DNA of 64,000 nucleotides from Scylla paramamosain (GCF_035594125.1 NC_087151.1:21095636-21159635); one strand, 5' to 3'. Counted from the stretch's first letter, positions 21,444 to 33,680 are shown. Made by a program: numbers and translations. Notes: generated by a model not told the origin, from the sequence alone.

Positions 21444-22345
21444 AGGGTGCTTTCTAAGCATTTTAGCGTTTTGTTGTCTAAAACACTAAAAAAGACACTT
21501 TTCTGGTAACGTTTCCTTTCCCCATATAAAGTTATATATGTTATTCTGTTTCTCCACAATGGATGTTTAGTATGTATTTTAGCGATCTGATACATAAGAA
21601 GCTCAAAACCACTCAAAAGGCACGCTTTTCGTAATGTGCTTTTGTATTCCAATATAGAGTGCTTTCCATGCATTATAGCATTTTGATGCCTAACGAGCTC
21701 ATAAACACTCTAAAGAAATGTTTCTTGTAATGTCATTTCATTTCCCCATACAGAGGGCTTTAAATGCATTTTCTCCATTTGGTACCTAACAATGTGAAAA
21801 AAGAATCATTCAAAATAAGCGTTTTTGATAATGTAGTTTTGTTTCACCATATAGGGTACTATTAACACATTTTAGAGTTTTGGTAGTTAAATAGCTCAAA
21901 AACACACGTTTCTCGTAATGCCCTTTTGTTTTTCCATAAGGAGTGTTTTGCGTCCATTTTGTCGTTTTGATACAAAACAATGTAAAGAATAAATAAATAA
22001 ATAAAAAAGATATATTTGTCAATGCTGTTCTTTTCTAGTAAATAGAAAGTGCTATTCACGCGTTTTACCGTTTTGGTATCTAAGAAATTCAGAAACACTT
22101 GTAATACATGTTTCTTGTAATATCGTATCGTTTCCCATACAGTGTATTTTTCATTAATTTGGCGTTTTTGTTGTAGGTAAGAATATCAAAAAAACGTTTT
22201 TGGTAATGTTATTCTGTTTCGCAGTATTTTTTTTTCTTTTTGGCATTCGATTTAGCGTTTCAGTACGCAAAAAGCTCACAAACACTGAAAAGACACGTTT
22301 TTGGCAGTATTGTTTTGTATTCCAATATAAAATAGATTCCATGCT
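21444..22345 (+). repeat. 5-mer satellite, plus orientation
   Basis: About nine monomers continuing the plus-orientation array after J3, ending in a type-4 unit (ATTCCATGCTTTTTA) where an (AAT)n array takes over. Confidence 0.85.
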
Positions 22346-22349
22346 TTTT

Positions 22350-22382
22350 AATAACAACAATAATAATAATAATAATAATAAT

Positions 22383-22440
<58 letters not shown>

Positions 22441-22500
22441 TTAATAACAAGAACAATAATAATAATAATAAAACAATAATAATAATAATAATAATAATAA

Positions 22501-22531
<31 letters not shown>

Positions 22532-22590
22532 AAGAAGAAAAAGAAGAAGAAGAAGAAGAAAAAAAAAAAGAAAAAAAAAAACTTATTAAG
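22350..22590. repeat. (AAT)n then (AAG)n compound microsatellite and A-rich run
   Basis: TAA/AAT trinucleotides with a few AAC and ATT variants (22350-22501), passing directly into AAG repeats (22501-22560) and an A-rich end. It marks the edge between satellite and the non-satellite island. Confidence 0.95.
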
Positions 22591-23009
<419 letters not shown>

Positions 23010-23023
23010 AAAACTCACCCTCA

Positions 23024-23174
23024 TTACTGATTATGGGACCTCGAGACACACAGAGTACCGCACACTTCGGGAAAGCACTGCTCGCCACGGGGGCAGGAAG
23101 AAGTGTCATTCAAGCCACATTCCATGAAATAACGGGCGCAATACATGTCACGATTCAGTGGGGGACAGTTCCTC
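23024..23174 (-). CDS. WAP-like cysteine-rich exon (partial, tentative)
   Basis: Minus-strand open sequence bounded upstream by a good acceptor (CTGGTTGCAG, exon from 23174) and ended by TAA at 23024-23026. A donor-like GTGAGT follows at 23013-23018. The peptide runs NCPP, MYC, then [17 protein letters not shown] and PEVCGTLC. The order CP...C...C(x7)C(x5)C-F(x3)CG(x2)C fits the second half of a WAP four-disulphide-core domain (usual end: C-x5-C-x5-CC-x3-CG-x2-C). The loop between cysteines 3 and 4 is two residues longer, and cysteine 6 of the CC pair is Phe. WAP domains occur in crustacean crustins and secreted protease inhibitors. No signal peptide or neighbouring exon was found, so this may be a terminal exon or a pseudogene piece. 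The fit is by eye only. Confidence 0.42.
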
Positions 23175-23242
23175 CTGCAACCAGTTATAAGAAACAGTCG
23201 TTTGTCGTTATAATTAATTGTCATGTTCTTGCATGCTTGTTA

Positions 23243-23243
<1 letters not shown>

Positions 23244-23332
<89 letters not shown>

Positions 23333-23394
23333 CGTTATTATTATTATTATTAGTAGTAGTAGTATTGTTGTTGTTGTTCCTCTTGTTATTATTA

Positions 23395-23428
<34 letters not shown>
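23244..23428. repeat. (ATT)n compound microsatellite
   Basis: ATT trinucleotides with embedded AGT and GTT stretches (23351-23378). Leucine-, isoleucine- and tyrosine-rich reading frames here are artefacts. It is followed by about 85 bp of A+T-rich sequence with nothing recognised. Confidence 0.95.
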
Positions 23429-23429
<1 letters not shown>

Positions 23430-23512
23430 GTTGTAATGACGATAATAATAATTTTAAATTACAATTTTAGTATAGTACCTTATCGGCATTATTATTGTCA
23501 CTATCATCATTA

Positions 23513-23514
<2 letters not shown>

Positions 23515-23589
<75 letters not shown>
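23515..23589. repeat. (GT)n microsatellite
   Basis: About 75 bp of uninterrupted GT repeats; the Val-Cys reading frames across it are artefacts. The following 23590-23780 is A+T-rich with no recognised feature. Confidence 0.97.
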
Positions 23590-23591
<2 letters not shown>

Positions 23592-23780
23592 TGCTATTTC
23601 TTACGGAAGATTTAATAATCGTTTCATTGCAAGAATTGTGTTGTGTTTTCAGTTTTTTTCTTTTTACTCATGTTGTTATTGTCATTTTAAGTTTGTTGTT
23701 GTTTTCTTCGTTAACTATGTTTTATAATTGATGATGACAATGTAGTTGTTAATGATGACGTTCTTTGTTGATACTATTAT

Positions 23781-23939
23781 TGTTGTTGTTGTTACTGTTG
23801 TTGTTGTTGTTGTTTTTGTTGTTGTTGTTGTTGTTGTTGTTTTTGTTGTTGTTGTCGTCGTTGTTGTTGTTGTTTTTGTTGTTGATGTTGTCGTTGATGT
23901 TGTTTTTTTCTTTTCTTTTTTTTTCTTTTTTTTTTTTTA
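23781..23939. repeat. (GTT)n microsatellite and T-rich tract
   Basis: GTT trinucleotides with scattered TTT, GTC and GAT variants to about 23905, then a T-rich run to 23939 that abuts the 3' end of jockey copy J4 and may include its tail. Confidence 0.95.
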
Positions 23940-24460
23940 AGTAAGAGTGACACTGGTCAAGGGCAATCAAAAGTTCGAAAAAGGCCCACTTGAGTGCCAG
24001 TTCCCAAACCGAGGTCAAAAAGAATAATCCAAAATTGGAGGATAGTGTCTTAAAACCTACTTTGAAAGAGTTCAAGTCATAGGAGGAAGGAAATACATAA
24101 GCAGGCAGAGAGTTTCAGTGATGAATGACTGAGAAAACTGGTAATCTTGCATTAGAGAGATGGACAGAATAGGGGTGAGAGAAAGTATAAAGTTTTGTAC
24201 AGCAAGGCCGCGGGAGGAGAGGAGGCATGCAGTCAGTAAGATTTTAATAGCAGTTAGCGTGAAAATAGCATTAGAAGATATCAAGAGATGCAACATTGCA
24301 GCGATGAGAGAAGGGGTGAAGACAATCAGTTAGAGAAATTGATAGGACGAAAAACTTTTTATTTCACCCTGTCTAAAAGAGTGGTATGAGTGGAACCTAT
24401 ACATGGTTGGATCTTCTTACATGGATTGATAATGGCCCTCTATATGTACATGGTCAGTAG

Positions 24461-24915
<455 letters not shown>

Positions 24916-25708
24916 AGTTGTGGGGGGGGGTGAGAAAAACTGGCGGGGACGACTCTGAAGCTTTTTTAGGTAGAGATGAGATGTGAAGTTTCCAGCTTAA
25001 ATTATTAATGAAAGACAGACAGAGGAAGTTCAGTGTAGCAGCAGGGGACAGCTGAGTGTCAATAAAAAAGAGGGGATAGTTATCTGGAACGCTCTGTTAA
25101 GTTGATATATGAAGGAATTGAGTTTTTGAGGCATTACTCTACCCCAAACAGAAATTTTAAAGAAATTAGAAGTCTGGCGTAGTGTGGCTTCCCGACGTGA
25201 GCTGTTTAGCTTCTAAAGGGTTGGACATCTACGAAAGGACGTAGGAAAGTGCATAGTGGTATCAGCGTAGAAGTGGATAGGACAAGAATTTTGTCTTAGA
25301 TCATTAATGAATAATAGGAACACCACTGTTAATACGTAGACTTAGGAGAAGAATAGTCTCCGCCTACAACAGCAACAATAAAACGGACTGAAAGGACATT
25401 TGAGGTGAAATTACAGAGAAAAGGATAGAAGGTAATTAGGTAGGAAGGTAGTTTGGAAATTAAAGATCGTGCCATATTCTGTCAAAACCTTTTTGATATT
25501 TCTTAGGCAACAGCGAAAGTTTTACAAAATCCTTAAAAGAAGATGACCAAGACTCAGTAAGGATGGCCAGTTGAGCGGCCATGACTGAACCCATACTGGC
25601 GATAACATGTATGGTCGTGAAATAATAGATATTTAAGAATCTTCCTATTCAGGATATATTCAAAACTTCAGAGGGGCAGGAAATTAAAGCAATAGTGCAG
25701 TAGTTAAA

Positions 25709-28700
25709 GACAACAGCCTCACATGCAAAACACTGCTTGATAGAAAAAAAAACAGAACAACATCCAAAATATGTATTTTGAGTGTTTTTGACCGTGTTAG
25801 ATACCAAAAACATCAAAATGCTTTCTTAGCACCCTATATTGGGTAATGAAACAACATACCAGAAACGTGTCATTTGCGTGTTATTGAGCATATTACGCAC
25901 AAAACTATAAAAATAAATAGATAAATAAATAAACATGGGAAAAAAAAAACCTATTTAAGAAAGTTAAACAATATTACAAAAATCGTGTCCCTTTAATGTT
26001 TCTGAGCTTTTAACAAACCAAATCTCTAAAATGCATATGAAACACCCTTTATGAAGCAACAGATCAACAATACCACAAACGTGTGTTTTGAGCATTTTGC
26101 AGTTTATTAGGTAATATAACTAAGTTTGTCATTATTTGGAAATTAAATTATATTATGACAAACGTGTCTTATGAGTGTTTTTAGATTCTTAAGTGCTTAA
26201 CGCTAAAACAAATTAATATAGCTTTATATTGAAAAACAGAACATCATTAACAAAAACGTGTATTTTGAGTCTTATTCACCATATTAGGTGCCAAAACGCT
26301 AAAATATATAAAATGACGATATATGAAGAAACAACTACATTACTAAAATCCTGTATTATGACTTTTTAAACTTGTGAGGTACCAAAACGTGAAACTGCAT
26401 ACAAAGTACACTATATTGGAAAATAAAACAACATTAACAAAAACGGAGCTTTTGACTGTTTACAATTTACGTACTAAAACACTAAAACGCATGCAAATCA
26501 CCTTCCATGTAGAATCATAAATTATTTGAAAATAGTGTCTTTTGAGTATTTTTTAACTTTTTAGGTTCCAAAATGTCAAAATGCACCTTATATGGGACAA
26601 TGCTATAACATTATCAGAAATGTGTCATTTGCGGGTTTTTTAGTATATTAGGAATCAAAACGTTGGAAAGCATGGAGAAAAATCCTATAAAGGAAAAAAA
26701 AGTGGTATTACGAAAATCGTGTGTTATTAGTGTTTTTCAGCTTCTAATCTACCCAAACTCTAAAAAGTATACAAAACACCTTTTTCTGGAGCAATAGAAC
26801 AACACTACCAAAAACTGTGTTTTGAGGAATTTTTTTTTTTTTTTTTAGTTTAATAGGTACCAAAACTCTAAAACACATCAAAAGTAGCCACTATAGGGAA
26901 AATAAAATATATCACCACAAACATGCCTTTTGAGTGTTTAAATATTCTGAGGGGCTGAAGGGGGTCAAAACATATTAATATTATTAATTTTAATTAAAAT
27001 TAATTATTAGTAATATTGAGAAAAGAACATCATCATCAAAAACGTGTATTATAAGTGTGATTCACCATATAAGGTACCAAAATATCAGAATACATACAAA
27101 GAATCCTATCTAAAGAAACAGAAAAACTTCAAAATCATTTTTTTTTTTTTTGTAGTATGCTAGGTACCAAAATGCAAAAACACATGGAAATTAGCTAATA
27201 TAGGAAAACGAAACGATAAAAATCACAAATATGTATTATGAGAGTTTTAGATGTTCTTAGTTATCAGAATGATGAAACACGTGAATAGTACTCTATATTC
27301 AGAAACAACAATATTACAGAAAAAAAAAAAAATGTGTATTGTGAGTCTTTCTCACCCCGTTAGACATCAAAACGCCAAAATGCATACAAAAAAAAAAAAA
27401 ACTCTATTACCAAAATCCTGTTTTTGAACTTGTTAGGTACCAAAACGTCAAAGTGCATGCAAAGCACACTATATATGAAAAAAAAAAAAAAGCACTTCCA
27501 AAAACGAGGCTTTTGAGAGCTTTTACGTACCAAAACGTTAAAACATATTCAAAACACCCGTTACTAAGAATGAAAAAGAATATCAATGAAAAAGAATATC
27601 ACCCTATATAATGAAACGACAATACAAGAAACGTTTCTTTTGCGTGTTTTTCATCATATTAGTCACTCAAACGGTAAAAAGCATAGAAAACTACCTCTAT
27701 GAGAAATCTAAAAAAAAATCGTGTCGTTTGAGTGTTTTCATCATCTTACATAACATCTTATCTTACATAACAAAACTCTGAAAAGCTCTAAAACTCGTTC
27801 TGTAGAAGCAAAAAAGCATTATTAAAACGTGCGTTTTAGGTGCAAAGTAGCCTATACGGGGAAACTAATCGATATATACAGGGAAACTAATCGATATGAG
27901 TGTTTAAGGTTCTTATGAGGTTAAAAGCTAAAGTATATAAATATTACTCTATATTGAGGCAACATAACTTCATTACCAAAAAACGTGTATTGTGAGTGTC
28001 ATTAGCCATGTTAAATACCAAAACGCCATATAACAGTTTCTGGAGAAACAGAACATTTAAAAAAACGTGTGTTTTAAGTATTTTTGAGTTTGTTAGGTAC
28101 CAAATTACCAAACACATGCAATGTAGCCTGTATAGTGAAAAGAAACGATATAATCACAAACGTGTATTATGAGTGTTTTTTTTTTTTTTTTATGTTCTAA
28201 GGTATCAAAACACTAAAACACGTGAATTGTCCTCTATAGTGAGAAACAGTACAACTTTAACAAAAACGTGTATTGAGTTCTATTCACCATATTAAGTACC
28301 AAAAACGACAAAATATATGCAATGAAATATATATGAAGAAACACTTTTACATTACCAAAAATCTGTATTAAGACTGAAATTGTTACATATCAAAACGCAT
28401 CAGAGCATTTAAAGCACACTATAATAGAATAGAATACATTACCAAAAACCTAACTCTTGTTTTTTTTTTTTTCAGCTTCTTAAGAACCAAAACGGTAAAA
28501 AGCATGCAAAACACCCATTATACAGAAACAAAACAAATTCTTGAAAAAAGTGTATTTTGAGTGTTTTTTGAGCTTGTTAGATACCAAAACGCCAAAATGT
28601 AAGCAAAGCACCCTATGTAGGGTAATTAAACGCTTTTACCAAAAACGTGACATTTGCGTGTTTTTGAGCATATAGAGCACAAAATTGCTAAAAATCATGG

Positions 28701-29034
28701 AAAACATCCAATATAGGAACCCTGTAAACAATGTTACTAAAATTATCACTTTTGTGTATTTGAGCTTCTTACGTACCAAAATTCTAAAAATGCATACAAA
28801 ACTCTCTTTCAAGAGGAATATAACATTACCAGAAACGTGTGTTTTAGTGTTTTTTTTTTTTTTTTCAGTTCATTAGGTGACAAAACGCCTAAACATATGC
28901 TAGTATGGGGAAACTAAAAAATATTACCAGAAACGTGTCTTATGAGTGCTTTTTTTAAGGTTCATAGGTGCTGAATCTCTAAAACATATGAATATTTCTC
29001 TATCTTAAAAATACAAAAAAAATCATTACCAAAG
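25709..29034 (-). repeat. 96-bp satellite, 11-monomer HOR, minus orientation
   Basis: Reverse-orientation array built from eleven monomer types (a to k, defined in the plus arrays from 45 kb). Read on the minus strand from 29034 the order runs d, e, f, g, h, i, j, k, a, b, c, d, e and on, starting a second and third cycle. It is a close inverted duplicate of 61288-64000. The part left of 25970 pairs with sequence beyond the window end. Small private changes are present, such as the doubled GGGAAACTAATCGATAT near 27856-27898. Confidence 0.88.
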
Positions 29035-29140
29035 ACGTGTATCCTCTCCCTTCACTGACCATCCTAGTGTATCCTCTCCCTTCACTGACCATCCTGGTGA
29101 ACTAGCCTACAACTTTGCTATCCTGCATGACCTAGAGCAA

Positions 29141-29785
29141 TTGGTGCAACACCCTACTCGTATTCCTGACCGTCTTGGAGATACGCCCAACATTCTTGAC
29201 CTTTTCCTGACCTCTAATCCTTCTGCTTATGCTGTCACCCTTTCTTCTCCGTTGGGCTCCTCCGATCACAATCTCATATCTTTATCTTGTCCTATCACTC
29301 CAATTCCTCCTCAGGATCCCCCTAAGCGAAGGTGCCTCTGGCGTTTTGCCTCTGCTAGTTGGGGGGACCTGAGGAGGTATTTTGCTGATTTTCCTTGGAA
29401 TGATTACTGCTTCCGTGTCAGAGACCCGTCTTTGTGTGCTGAGCGCATAACAGAGGTGATAGTGTCTGGCATGGAGGCGTACATTTCTCACTCTTTTTCT
29501 CGTTCTAAACCTTCTAAACCTTAGTTTAACACAGCTTGTTCTCGTGCTATACATGATAGAGAGGTGGCCCACAAAAGGTACTTAAGCCTTCCTTCACCAG
29601 AATCTCACGCACTTTATATTTCTGCCTGGAAGCATGCCAAGTCTGTTCTCCAACTAGCCAAAAAGTCCTTCATTAACAGAAAATGTCAAAACCTTTCAAG
29701 ATCTAACTCCCATCGTGATTTCTGGCATCTAGCCAAAAATATCTCCAATAACTTTGCTTCTTCTTCTTTCCCTCCTCTACTTTAA
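29141..29785 (+). pseudogene. Jockey EN C-terminal half and linker (J5)
   Basis: Frame 2 from about 29100. It covers the EN C-terminal half ([31 protein letters not shown], the SDH catalytic motif) and the linker ([36 protein letters not shown]). Two in-frame stops interrupt it: TAG at 29522-29524, where sister copies have Trp in KPWFNTAC, and TAA at 29783-29785, where they have Gln in LLQPDG. The same frame continues directly into the RT ORF at 29861. Confidence 0.88.
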
Positions 29786-29860
29786 CCAGATGGCACCACT
29801 GCTATCACATCTATTTCTAAAGCTGAACTCTTTGCTCAAACGTTTGCTAAAAACTCTACC

Positions 29861-31111
29861 TTGGACGATTCTAGGCTTGTTCCTCCCCCTCCTCCACCCT
29901 CTGACTACTTCATGCCACGTATTAAAATTCTTCGTAATGATGTTTTCCATGCCCTCGCTGGCCTGAACCCTCGGAAGGCTTATGGACCTGATGGGGTCCC
30001 TCCTATTGTTCTCCGAAACTGTGCCTCAGTGCTTGCACCTTGCCTAGTCAAACTCTTTCAGCTATGTCTGTCAACATCTACCTTTCCTTCTTGCTGGAAG
30101 TTTGCCTACATTCAACTTGTTCCTAAAAAGGGTGACCGCTCTAATCCCTCAAACTACCGTCCTATTGCTTTAATTTCCTGCTTATCTAAAGTTTTTGAAT
30201 CTATCCTCAACAGGAAGATTCTTAAACATCTATCACTTCACAACCTTCTATCTGATCGCCAGTATGGGTTCCGTCAAGGCCGCTCTACTGGTGATCTTCT
30301 GGCTTTCCTTACTGAGTCTTGGTCATCCTCTTTTAGAGACTTTGGTGAAACTTTTGCTGTTGCCTTGGACATATCAAAAGCCTTTGATAGAGTCTGGCAC
30401 AAAGCTTTGATTTCTAAACTACCCTCATACGGTTTCTATCCTTCTCTCTGTAACTTCATCTCAAGTTTCCTTTCTGACCGTTCTATTGCTGCTGTGGTAC
30501 ACGGTCACTGTTCTTCTCCTAAATCTATTAACAGTGGTGTTCCTCAGGGTTCTGTCCTGTCACCCAATCTCTTCTTATTATTCATTAATGATCTTCTAAA
30601 CCAAACTTCTTGTCCTATCCACTCCTATGCTGATGATACCACCCTGCACTTTTCCACGTCTTTTCATAGACGTCCAACCCTTCAGGAGGTAAACATATCA
30701 CGCAGGGAAGCCACAGAACGCCTGACTTCTGATCTTTCAAAAATTTCTGATTGGAGCAGAGCAAACTTGGTATTGTTCAATGCCTCAAAAACTCAATTTC
30801 TCCATCTATCAACTCGACACAATCTTCCAGACAACTATCCCCTCTTCTTCAATGACACTCAACTGTCCCCCTCTTCTACACTGAACATCCTCGGTCAGTC
30901 CTTTACTTGTAATCTGAACTGGAAACTTCACATCTCATCTCTAGCTAAAACAGCTTCTATGAAGTTAGGTGTTCTGAGACGTCTCCGCCAGTTTCTCTCA
31001 CCCCCCCAGCTGCTAACTCTGTACAAGGGCCTTATCCGTCCATGTATCGAGTATGCTTCACATGTCTGGGGGGGTTCCACTCATACTGCTCTTCTAGACA
31101 GGGTGGAATAA
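29861..31111 (+). CDS. Jockey-like reverse transcriptase, 416-residue ORF (J5)
   Basis: Longest intact RT reading frame on the plus strand. In order: GLNPRKAYGPDGVPP (about residues 33-47), [17 protein letters not shown] (fingers), [53 protein letters not shown] (motif A Asp), NSGVPQGSVLSPNLF (motif B), HSYADDTTLHFS (motif C, YADD) and the thumb region NILGQSFTCNLNWKL. It ends at TAA (31109-31111) inside LLDRVESKAFR, and the same frame reopens beyond to 31468. The first Met is an accident of the upstream stop; the native protein starts in EN. Catalytic residues are present, but the element lacks its 5' half and could not be autonomous. Confidence 0.88.
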   Translation: MDDSRLVPPPPPPSDYFMPRIKILRNDVFHALAGLNPRKAYGPDGVPPIVLRNCASVLAPCLVKLFQLCLSTSTFPSCWKFAYIQLVPKKGDRSNPSNYRPIALISCLSKVFESILNRKILKHLSLHNLLSDRQYGFRQGRSTGDLLAFLTESWSSSFRDFGETFAVALDISKAFDRVWHKALISKLPSYGFYPSLCNFISSFLSDRSIAAVVHGHCSSPKSINSGVPQGSVLSPNLFLLFINDLLNQTSCPIHSYADDTTLHFSTSFHRRPTLQEVNISRREATERLTSDLSKISDWSRANLVLFNASKTQFLHLSTRHNLPDNYPLFFNDTQLSPSSTLNILGQSFTCNLNWKLHISSLAKTASMKLGVLRRLRQFLSPPQLLTLYKGLIRPCIEYASHVWGGSTHTALLDRVE

Positions 31112-31468
31112 AAAGCTTTTCGTCTCAACAACTTCTCTCCTCTAACTGACTGTCTTCAGCCCCTCTCTCACCGCCGCAATGCTGCATATCTAGCTGTCTT
31201 CTACCGATATTTTTATGCCAACTGCTCTTCTGATCTTGCTAACTGCATGCCTCCCCTCCTTCCGCGCCCTCGCTGCACAAGACTTTCTTCTTTCTCTCAC
31301 CCCTATTCTGTCCACCTCTCTAATGCAAGAGTTAACCAGTGTTCTCAATCATTCATCCCTTTCTCTGGTAAACTCTGGAACTCCTTGCCTGCTTCTGTAT
31401 TTCCACCTTCCTATGACTTGAATTCCTTCAAGAGGGAGGTTTCAAGACACTTATCCACCAATTTTTGA
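31112..31468 (+). pseudogene. Jockey RT C-terminal tail (J5)
   Basis: Continuation of the RT frame after the premature TAA: KAFRL-like start, [66 protein letters not shown] and the family's natural stop TGA at 31466-31468. No frameshift separates it from 29861-31111. Confidence 0.85.
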
Positions 31469-31574
31469 CCACTGCTTTGAATCTTTTAAGGGACTGGCAT
31501 TTCAGTGGGCATTTTTTTTATTAGATTTTTGTTGCCCTTGGCCAGTATCCTTCCTACATAAAAAAAAAAAAAAT

Positions 31575-31752
31575 TATGAGTGTGTTCCATCATGTTAAGT
31601 ATCAAAACACCAAAATACATAAAAACAACCTTTTCTAGAGATAGAGAACAACATTTCTAAAAACGTGTGTATAAAGTGTTATTTATTAGCTACCAAACCC
31701 AAAAACACATGTAAAGTACCCGAAAGAGGGAAACGAAACGATATAATAAAAA
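31575..31752 (-). repeat. 11-mer satellite, minus orientation, right flank of J5
   Basis: Two reverse-orientation monomers (c then b) that continue the array interrupted by J5. They match 61103-61288 closely in inverted orientation, including the unusual words TCTCTAGAAAAGG and GGTAGCTAATAAATAACAC (complement). Similarity to 61 kb ends near 31752. Confidence 0.85.
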
Positions 31753-32888
31753 ACGTAAATTGTTGTTGAGCTTCTTAGATACCAAAACGCTAAAACGCAT
31801 AAATAGCACTTTATATGGAGAAACAGAATAACGTTACAAGAAATGGATCTTTTCAGTGTATTTCACATTGTTAGGTACCAAACGAGAAAATGCATGCAAC
31901 GCACCCATTATGGGGAAAAAAAATTACACTTCCAGAAATATGTCTTTTGAGTGTTTATGGGCATATTAGGTAATAAAAAAAAACAAAAAAAAACATAGAA
32001 AGCACCTTATATGGGAAAACATATCAAATAAAAAAAAAAGTGTCTTTTGAATGTTTTGAGGTACGCACCAAGGCGGTAAAACGCAGCTAAAACACAATTT
32101 ATAAACACAATAACTTCATCGAAAACGTGTTTTTATTTATTTATTTTTTTGTGCTTGTTATGTAGAAAATGGCAAAATGCATGCAAAGTACTCTATATGG
32201 GGAAACGAAAAGACATAACGAGAAACCTGTATTATAAGAGTTTTTGAGCACTCTATATAGAGAAACAGAAGGACATTACCAAAAAACGAGTATTTTGAGT
32301 TCACATTCTTAGGTACCAAGAGACTAGAATACATGCAAAGCTCTCTACAAATAGAAACCAAACGACATTACCAAAAACGTGTCTTTTGAGTGTTTTTAAG
32401 CATGTTAAGCACCAAAACACTAAAAAGCATGGAAATCACGCTACATGGAAATAAAAGAAAAAAAATAAAACTTTACTGAAAACGTATCTTTTGAGTTCTT
32501 TTTTTTTTTCATGTACCAAAACGCTTAAACGCATGCAAAACACTCTTTATTGTTAATCAGAAAAAAAAAATAACAAAAACAGGTTTTTGAATGTTTTTAC
32601 GTTGAAAAGTTCTTACGTTGAAAAACGCCAAAATGCATGCAAAATACCCTGTATGGGGAAACTAAAAATGTATTACCAGATACGTGTATTATCTGTGTTT
32701 TTTTTTTTTTAGCTTTTTTAGGTACCAAAACGCTTAAATGTGTTAATAGAACTCTTTATGGAGAAACAACATCATTACCAAAAAGAAAAATTATTTTGAT
32801 TGTTTTTCATACTGTTTGGTACCAAAATGCCAAAATGGAAGCAAAACATTCAATATAGGAATATAAATAATTACCCAAAACGTGCATT

Positions 32889-32992
32889 TTGAGTGTTTTT
32901 TAGCTTCTTATGTACCAAAACGCTAAAACATATATTTTGTTTTTCCTATATGGAAAAACCTTACCAAACCAAAACATTACTATAAAACTTTT
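32889..32992. repeat. Foldback inverted repeat, left arm (104 bp)
   Basis: Reverse complement of 33577-33680 with a single mismatch over 104 bp by direct alignment. The arms carry part of a satellite monomer with the distinctive words TTACCAAACCAAAACATTAC and its complement. They enclose 584 bp including the longest (AT)n of the window. Confidence 0.95.
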
Positions 32993-33172
32993 TTTTTTTT
33001 TTGTGTGTTTTTTGAGCTATCTACGTACCAAAATGCAAAAACGGATGTAATATGTTTTGTGTTTTCAGAAACACAATAGCTTTACCGAAAACGTGTATTT
33101 TGAGCGTTTATGGGTGTATTACGTATAAAAAATGCCAAAAAGCATGCAAATGAATCTAAGCTTCTTAGATAT

Positions 33173-33235
33173 GAAAATGCTACAACGTAGCATTTTCTGT
33201 ATATAAAGTGCTAAAAAGCACTTTATATACAGAAA
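33173..33235. repeat. Two overlapping perfect hairpins
   Basis: Hairpin 1: GAAAATGCTAC (33173-33183), loop AAC, GTAGCATTTTC (33187-33197). Hairpin 2: TTTCTGTATATAAAGTGCT (33194-33212), loop AAAA, AGCACTTTATATACAGAAA (33217-33235), a 19-bp perfect stem. The normal monomer has single copies of these words, so the inverted copies are secondary foldback insertions. Confidence 0.95.
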
Positions 33236-33257
33236 CAGAACTACATTACCAAAAACA

Positions 33258-33680
<423 letters not shown>

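Larger units (their letters stand above)
29035..31574 (+). mobile_element. Jockey-like retrotransposon J5, 5'-truncated, best preserved
   Basis: Plus-strand copy beginning inside the EN domain and ending in the family 3' terminus TTCCTACAT followed by an A-run and TT (31560-31574). The 5' end shows a 30-bp direct repeat of GTATCCTCTCCCTTCACTG... (29037-29066 and 29067-29096). The flanks are minus-orientation 11-mer satellite. The uninserted counterpart is present at about 61288, so the insertion is younger than that segmental duplication. At most 2 bp (AT) is shared by both flanks, so no clear target-site duplication is visible. Confidence 0.93.

Noticed and set aside
23013..23018. GTGAGT donor as proof of an internal exon
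   Set aside because: The in-frame TAA lies six bases before it, so it would be an intron in the 3' UTR or a chance match; it is used only as context.
30195..30410. 71-codon plus-strand ORF starting [14 protein letters not shown] (also seen in J2, J6 and J8)
   Set aside because: A shadow frame of the RT fingers; it recurs only because the RT sequence is conserved between copies.
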